From Spirochaetia bacterium (GTDB lineage: Bacteria; Spirochaetota; Spirochaetia; Sphaerochaetales; Sphaerochaetaceae): DNA of 8,564 nt. The first letter of the stretch is position 1; every line of letters starts with the position of its first letter. The translations under genes were made by a program, and so were the position numbers. The notes under the pieces were generated by a model. It was not told the DNA's origin. It worked only from the letters and a program-made list of their open reading frames with translations, and made no database searches. Shown here one piece after another: positions 5,428 to 8,564 of the stretch. Location of the stretch: contig SABI01000102.1 of NCBI GenBank assembly GCA_009929055.1, positions 1 to 8,564 of the forward strand, in the 5' to 3' direction.

Positions 5428-7244
5428 TGTACACATATCCAATTTATACAGAAAAACGTGAGTGCCGAGATTGTTATAAATGTGTGAGAGCCTGCCCTGT
5501 TAAAGCAATACGGGTAAAGGATGGAAGCGCAGTAGTCTGTCATGAACTATGTATCTTCTGTGGTAAATGTGTTGGAGTATGTCCCGCCCATGCTAAAAAA
5601 GTGCGCGACGATGTCCCAAAAGCTAAAACTTTACTAAAAAATAAAAAGGAGGTATATGTCTCCTTAGCCCCCTCCTTCTCAGCAGAATTCCCTGGACAGG
5701 AGCAACAGATTATTGATTCAATTATGAGCTTAGGTTTTACAGGGATATCAGAAACTGCCTTAGGGGCAGAAGCTGTTTCTCACGCTGTTGATGAACTTCT
5801 CGATGAAAAAGATTTCCATAGTCCATTAATATCAACAGCTTGCCCCACAGTAGTTGAAGCAATACAAAAATATTATCCTCAATTAGTCCCCTCATTAACC
5901 CCGTTTCATTCCCCACTAGGAGCCCACTCTCAACAGCTAAGAAATACCTATGGCAAAGATATTGGTGTTGTGTTCATTGGTCCCTGTATCGCTAAGAAGT
6001 TAGAAGCAGATAAAAATGAAGGGCTTCCAGATGTAGCCCTTACCTACGGTGAGTTGAAAAATTGGTTTTTAAATGAAGAGATAGATATTTCAAAAAGAAA
6101 GAGTATAGATGCGATAAATAGTGGTGATTTTTCTTCTCACTCTTTTATTCCTAGAAAAGCAGCTCAGGCAGTTGGCTATGCTGTTGAAAGCGGTATGCTG
6201 GCAACACTAAAGAATCACCCTACACTGTTACAACAAGGGGCAAGTGTGTCGGGAACGAAGGATGTTCTTGATGCCCTAGAAAGCTTGGTAGATCAAACTC
6301 TATTACCACAAGGAGAACTTGATGAACTCTCTATTCCTTCGTTCTTTGAGTTCCTTAGCTGTAGTGGTGGGTGTATCAATGGACCTGGTTGTGCTCAGGA
6401 AACCACCTCCCTTTTACGTCGTATTTCTAGCAATCATTATACTCAAAAAAGAATTAATACTTTATCAAATGATACTGATAGAAACATATTAGGAATTACT
6501 CCAAACGAAATAATGTATAGCTTTACAAACGATAGAGAAAAGGGTTTGAAAGAGAAGAAACCGCCAAGATTTGTAATTGAACAAGCTCTTATAAAACTAG
6601 GTAAAAAAGATGAGAATGAAAGATTAAATTGTGGTGGTTGTGGTTATTCATGTTGTGAAGATTTTGCTATTGCTTATATTAACGGGATGGCAGAAGCAGA
6701 AATGTGTGTGACAAACATGAGAAAACAAGCCCAGAGTAAAGTTGATGTGTTATTGAGAACTCTTCCAATGGGGGTAGTTATAGTCAACAACCAGATGAAA
6801 ATCATTGACTGTAATGCCCAGTTTCTGAAAATGTTCTCTTCAGTATCATACCATGCAGATGAATATGAACTAGAGAAACTTTCTGGACTGAGGGTTGATT
6901 CTTTTGTAGATGCAAACAGATACTTTTCACGGCAGTTCGCCCAAACTGAAATCACCGAGCAAATTACCCTTAATCTTACAAATAGTGTAGTAAAGGCAAC
7001 ATTCTTTACAATTGAATCAGGACATCTTGTTGGGGCTCTCTTTCAAGATGTCACACAGGTGGTACATCGACGAGATGCTGTGATGAGACGAGCAGAAGAT
7101 GTCATACAGAAGAACTTGCAAAGTGTGCAGCAAATAGCCTCGCTACTCGGAGAAAATGCCGCTGATACTGAAATTATGCTTAGTTCCATGATTGACCTAT
7201 TTGATCAACCTCAGAAAATAAAAATAGGGAGCGATACATTATGA
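5427..7244 (+). CDS. hydS: sensory [FeFe]-hydrogenase homologue (HydS type) with PAS domain
   Basis: This 605-residue cytosolic protein has several parts. Two [4Fe-4S] ferredoxin motifs use Cys13, 16, 19, 23 and Cys42, 45, 48, 52. The H-cluster domain has L1 STACPTVVEAI (Cys139), L2 FIGPCIAKK (Cys187) and L3 EFLSCSGGCINGPGC (Cys312, Cys316), so all four ligands of the H-cluster [4Fe-4S] unit are kept. A further Fe-S motif, CGGCGYSCC to C, uses Cys402, 405, 410 and 427. A PAS domain spans about 440-540 and a helical tail 541-605. The proton-relay Cys of catalytic enzymes (Cys299 in Clostridium CpI, within TSCCP) is Ala138 here, and the Met of MPC is Gly185. These changes are typical of group C sensory hydrogenases such as Thermotoga HydS, which turn over H2 very slowly. 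The next gene, overlapping by 4 bases, is a SpoIIE-type phosphatase, as in the phosphatase-linked subgroup (C3, as I recall it). H2 or redox sensing through the PAS domain is inferred. Confidence 0.9.
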   Translation: MYTYPIYTEKRECRDCYKCVRACPVKAIRVKDGSAVVCHELCIFCGKCVGVCPAHAKKVRDDVPKAKTLLKNKKEVYVSLAPSFSAEFPGQEQQIIDSIMSLGFTGISETALGAEAVSHAVDELLDEKDFHSPLISTACPTVVEAIQKYYPQLVPSLTPFHSPLGAHSQQLRNTYGKDIGVVFIGPCIAKKLEADKNEGLPDVALTYGELKNWFLNEEIDISKRKSIDAINSGDFSSHSFIPRKAAQAVGYAVESGMLATLKNHPTLLQQGASVSGTKDVLDALESLVDQTLLPQGELDELSIPSFFEFLSCSGGCINGPGCAQETTSLLRRISSNHYTQKRINTLSNDTDRNILGITPNEIMYSFTNDREKGLKEKKPPRFVIEQALIKLGKKDENERLNCGGCGYSCCEDFAIAYINGMAEAEMCVTNMRKQAQSKVDVLLRTLPMGVVIVNNQMKIIDCNAQFLKMFSSVSYHADEYELEKLSGLRVDSFVDANRYFSRQFAQTEITEQITLNLTNSVVKATFFTIESGHLVGALFQDVTQVVHRRDAVMRRAEDVIQKNLQSVQQIASLLGENAADTEIMLSSMIDLFDQPQKIKIGSDTL

Positions 7245-8443
7245 GAAACACTAACTGTGTTGTTGATGTTGATTATGCTCAGTTTTATAAGAAGAAACAA
7301 AGGATCGGGGGCGATGTATTTCTTTCTTCCCGAGACCCAGAAAAGACTCGTATTGGCTGTACTCTCTCTGATGGATTAGGTAGTGGTATTAAAGCAAATG
7401 TACTTGCTAATATTACAGCAAATATGGCTCAGAAACTCTCCTTTAGTCCCTTACAAGTAATAAAATCTTCTGAAATTATTATGGATACCCTACCAGTTTG
7501 TAAAGAGAGGAAAATAAGTTATGCAACTTTCTCTATAGTTCAGATGCAACTCGACTCAACAGAAGAGATAAAAACACGAATTATTGAATATGATAACCCA
7601 AACAGTTTTCTTTTTGACGGCAATACGCCGGTAGACTTCAAGCCTCAGAAAATAGCCCTCAAGCGCAAAAGGGGGGGGAAGTCAGAACTTGTTAGATATA
7701 ATGAACTAGTATTAAGAGATGGACATAGATTAGTGTTAATGACAGACGGGGTTACTCAGTCAGGTATAGGAACAAAGGCATATCCTCTTGGTTGGAGAGA
7801 AAAACCACTACGTGAATTTATTCGAGAGTCTATTGCAAAAAATTCTCAGATAAGTTCTAAGGAACTTGCAAAATTAATAATAATGAGAGCTCGAGCGAAT
7901 GATGGAGGAGAACCAGGAGATGATATCACCTGTGCAGTAATTACAGTGAGAAAACCTCGAGACCTCGTATTGGCTTCAGGCCCTCCTTTTCATAAAGAGC
8001 ACGATAAAAATCTTGTTGATCAAGTAATGCAATTTACTGGGAAAAAGATAGTCTCTGGTGGCACCACAGCACAGATCTTTTCACGGGAACTAAATAAGAG
8101 AATCTTTGTCGATTTAAAGAACCGCGACAGGGAAGTTCCTCCTTGCTCTCGAATTGAAGGGATAGACCTAGTAACTGAAGGGATGTTAACTCTCAACAGA
8201 GCTGCTATTGAGTTAGAAAACCGTAATCCAGTTGAAAATATAACATCTTCTTCAGTTCGATCGTTTGTTGAATTAATTCTCCAGTCGGATAGAATACTTT
8301 TTCTTGTTGGGACAAAAATTAATGAAGCCCATCAAGATCCAAATATTCCGGTTGAGATTGGAATACGGCGAAGTACTATCCATCGAATACGGCAAATACT
8401 TGAAACTACATATATGAAAGAGACTGAAGTTAGATACTTATAA
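7241..8443 (+). CDS. SpoIIE/PP2C-type protein phosphatase with extra C-terminal domain
   Basis: The 400-residue product starts with a PP2C/SpoIIE serine/threonine phosphatase domain (about 5-236) that keeps the metal-binding Asp set: GGD25, SDGLGSG (Asp44), LMTDGV (Asp169) and GDDITCAVI (Asp227, Asp228). Such enzymes usually dephosphorylate an anti-sigma-factor antagonist (STAS protein) or another phosphoprotein. No STAS or kinase gene is in this window. Residues 240-400 form a second domain with conserved-looking blocks: LASGPPF (244-250), IVSGGTTAQ (270-278), SRIEGIDLVTEGMLTL (303-318) and VGTKINEAHQDPN (356-368). I have the impression this domain recurs in phosphatases beside HydS genes, but I know no function for it. 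The ATG overlaps the stop of the HydS-like gene (ATGA) and is preceded by AGGGAG at 7226-7231, so coupled translation is likely. Eight G in a row at 7671-7678 lie between the catalytic Asp motifs. Confidence 0.9.
   Translation: MRNTNCVVDVDYAQFYKKKQRIGGDVFLSSRDPEKTRIGCTLSDGLGSGIKANVLANITANMAQKLSFSPLQVIKSSEIIMDTLPVCKERKISYATFSIVQMQLDSTEEIKTRIIEYDNPNSFLFDGNTPVDFKPQKIALKRKRGGKSELVRYNELVLRDGHRLVLMTDGVTQSGIGTKAYPLGWREKPLREFIRESIAKNSQISSKELAKLIIMRARANDGGEPGDDITCAVITVRKPRDLVLASGPPFHKEHDKNLVDQVMQFTGKKIVSGGTTAQIFSRELNKRIFVDLKNRDREVPPCSRIEGIDLVTEGMLTLNRAAIELENRNPVENITSSSVRSFVELILQSDRILFLVGTKINEAHQDPNIPVEIGIRRSTIHRIRQILETTYMKETEVRYL
7671..7678 (+). repeat. G8 homopolymer inside the phosphatase gene
   Basis: AAAA followed by eight G encodes Lys-Arg-Gly-Gly (143-146). 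With seven G the frame meets a TAG after about ten codons; with nine G it meets a TAG after about six. Either change cuts the protein before Asp169 and Asp227/228. It is the longest G run I noticed in this AT-rich window; the next is G6 at 4010-4015. Confidence 0.85.
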
Positions 8444-8467
8444 AAAAAATAGAGGAGTGAGTTAATA

Positions 8468-8564
8468 ATGAAAAAAATAAAAATTCAAATTTGTACAGGG
8501 ACAACTTGTTTTGTCATGGGTGGAGCAGACCTCCTTCTATTAGAAGATGTTATTACTGAACGAT
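8468..8564 (+). CDS. second small thioredoxin-fold [2Fe-2S] protein, 3' end beyond the window
   Basis: ATG at 8468 is preceded by GAGGAG (8452-8457) and opens a frame of 32 codons to the window edge. The N terminus MKKIKIQICTGTTCFVMGGA carries the same Cys-x4-Cys start (Cys9, Cys14) on the same first beta strand as the protein at 5179, so it should be another thioredoxin-like [2Fe-2S] ferredoxin domain; the second Cys pair is outside the window. It begins 24 bases after the phosphatase stop, so it belongs to the same operon. It may be a stand-alone small ferredoxin or the start of a hydrogenase subunit series (NuoE-, NuoF-like and catalytic HydA). That continuation is expected from similar loci, not seen here. 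Confidence 0.75.
   Translation, partial: MKKIKIQICTGTTCFVMGGADLLLLEDVITER

Noticed and set aside
5355..5543. A 62-codon minus-strand frame.
   Set aside because: It is antisense to the junction of the small ferredoxin and the HydS-like gene, where Cys motifs on the plus strand are unmistakable.
6674..6955. A 93-codon minus-strand frame.
   Set aside because: It is antisense to the PAS region of the HydS-like gene and has no features of its own.
5427..7244. A catalytic group A [FeFe]-hydrogenase.
   Set aside because: The proton-relay Cys is Ala, MPC is GPC, and a PAS domain follows; these point to the sensory type.
1..8564. CRISPR arrays, tRNA or rRNA genes, insertion sequences, transposases, phage genes.
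   Set aside because: I found no regularly spaced repeats, no cloverleaf-like or rRNA-like segments, no terminal inverted repeats with a transposase frame, and no integrase or phage structural motifs.

Overview
The window is AT-rich (roughly 38% G+C by eye) and reads as chromosome of an anaerobic, fermentative, diderm bacterium. A small exported beta-barrel-like protein argues for an outer membrane. The [FeFe]-hydrogenase sensor operon argues for strictly anaerobic H2 metabolism. The style of the signal peptides (hydrophobic core ending LYA or LFA) and of the small membrane protein recall the Spirochaetota. That assignment is an impression from the sequences, not a proof.

Left part (1-2978): loosely arranged single genes. 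A partial minus-strand gene of the Imm5-like 'putative immunity protein' family (1-404) diverges from an unrecognised 325-residue protein (579-1556). The promoter region between them contains a perfect 9-bp inverted repeat. A YdeI/OmdA-family protein (1564-2148, minus) is convergent with the 325-residue protein, with only 7 bases between the stop codons. It diverges from a GT2-type glycosyltransferase-like protein (2232-2978) whose Asp motifs are altered; the 83-bp gap between the two holds three inverted repeats.

Middle part (3068-4814): an exported cupin (3068-3496), a small polytopic membrane protein whose best start is an internal TTG (3683-4102), back-to-back intrinsic terminators (4111-4175), and a small exported beta-barrel candidate on the minus strand (4179-4814). 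A 364-bp gap follows. It holds a candidate minus-strand promoter and a good candidate promoter for the next operon (perfect TTGACA, 17-bp spacer), bracketed by a 13-bp inverted repeat.

Right part (5179-8564, continuing out of the window): the most informative region, a tightly packed plus-strand operon. In order it encodes a small thioredoxin-fold [2Fe-2S] protein, a sensory HydS-type [FeFe]-hydrogenase homologue (two [4Fe-4S] clusters, H-cluster domain, extra Fe-S cluster, PAS domain, helical tail), a SpoIIE/PP2C-type phosphatase with an additional C-terminal domain, and the start of a second thioredoxin-fold [2Fe-2S] protein. The first three genes overlap by 1 and 4 bases. The natural reading is that the H-cluster/PAS protein senses H2 or redox state and signals through the phosphatase, probably to control hydrogenase genes that may lie just downstream. 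This layout matches known phosphatase-linked group C hydrogenases, so the arrangement is not new. The phosphatase target, its C-terminal domain, and an eight-G run inside its catalytic domain are the open points.
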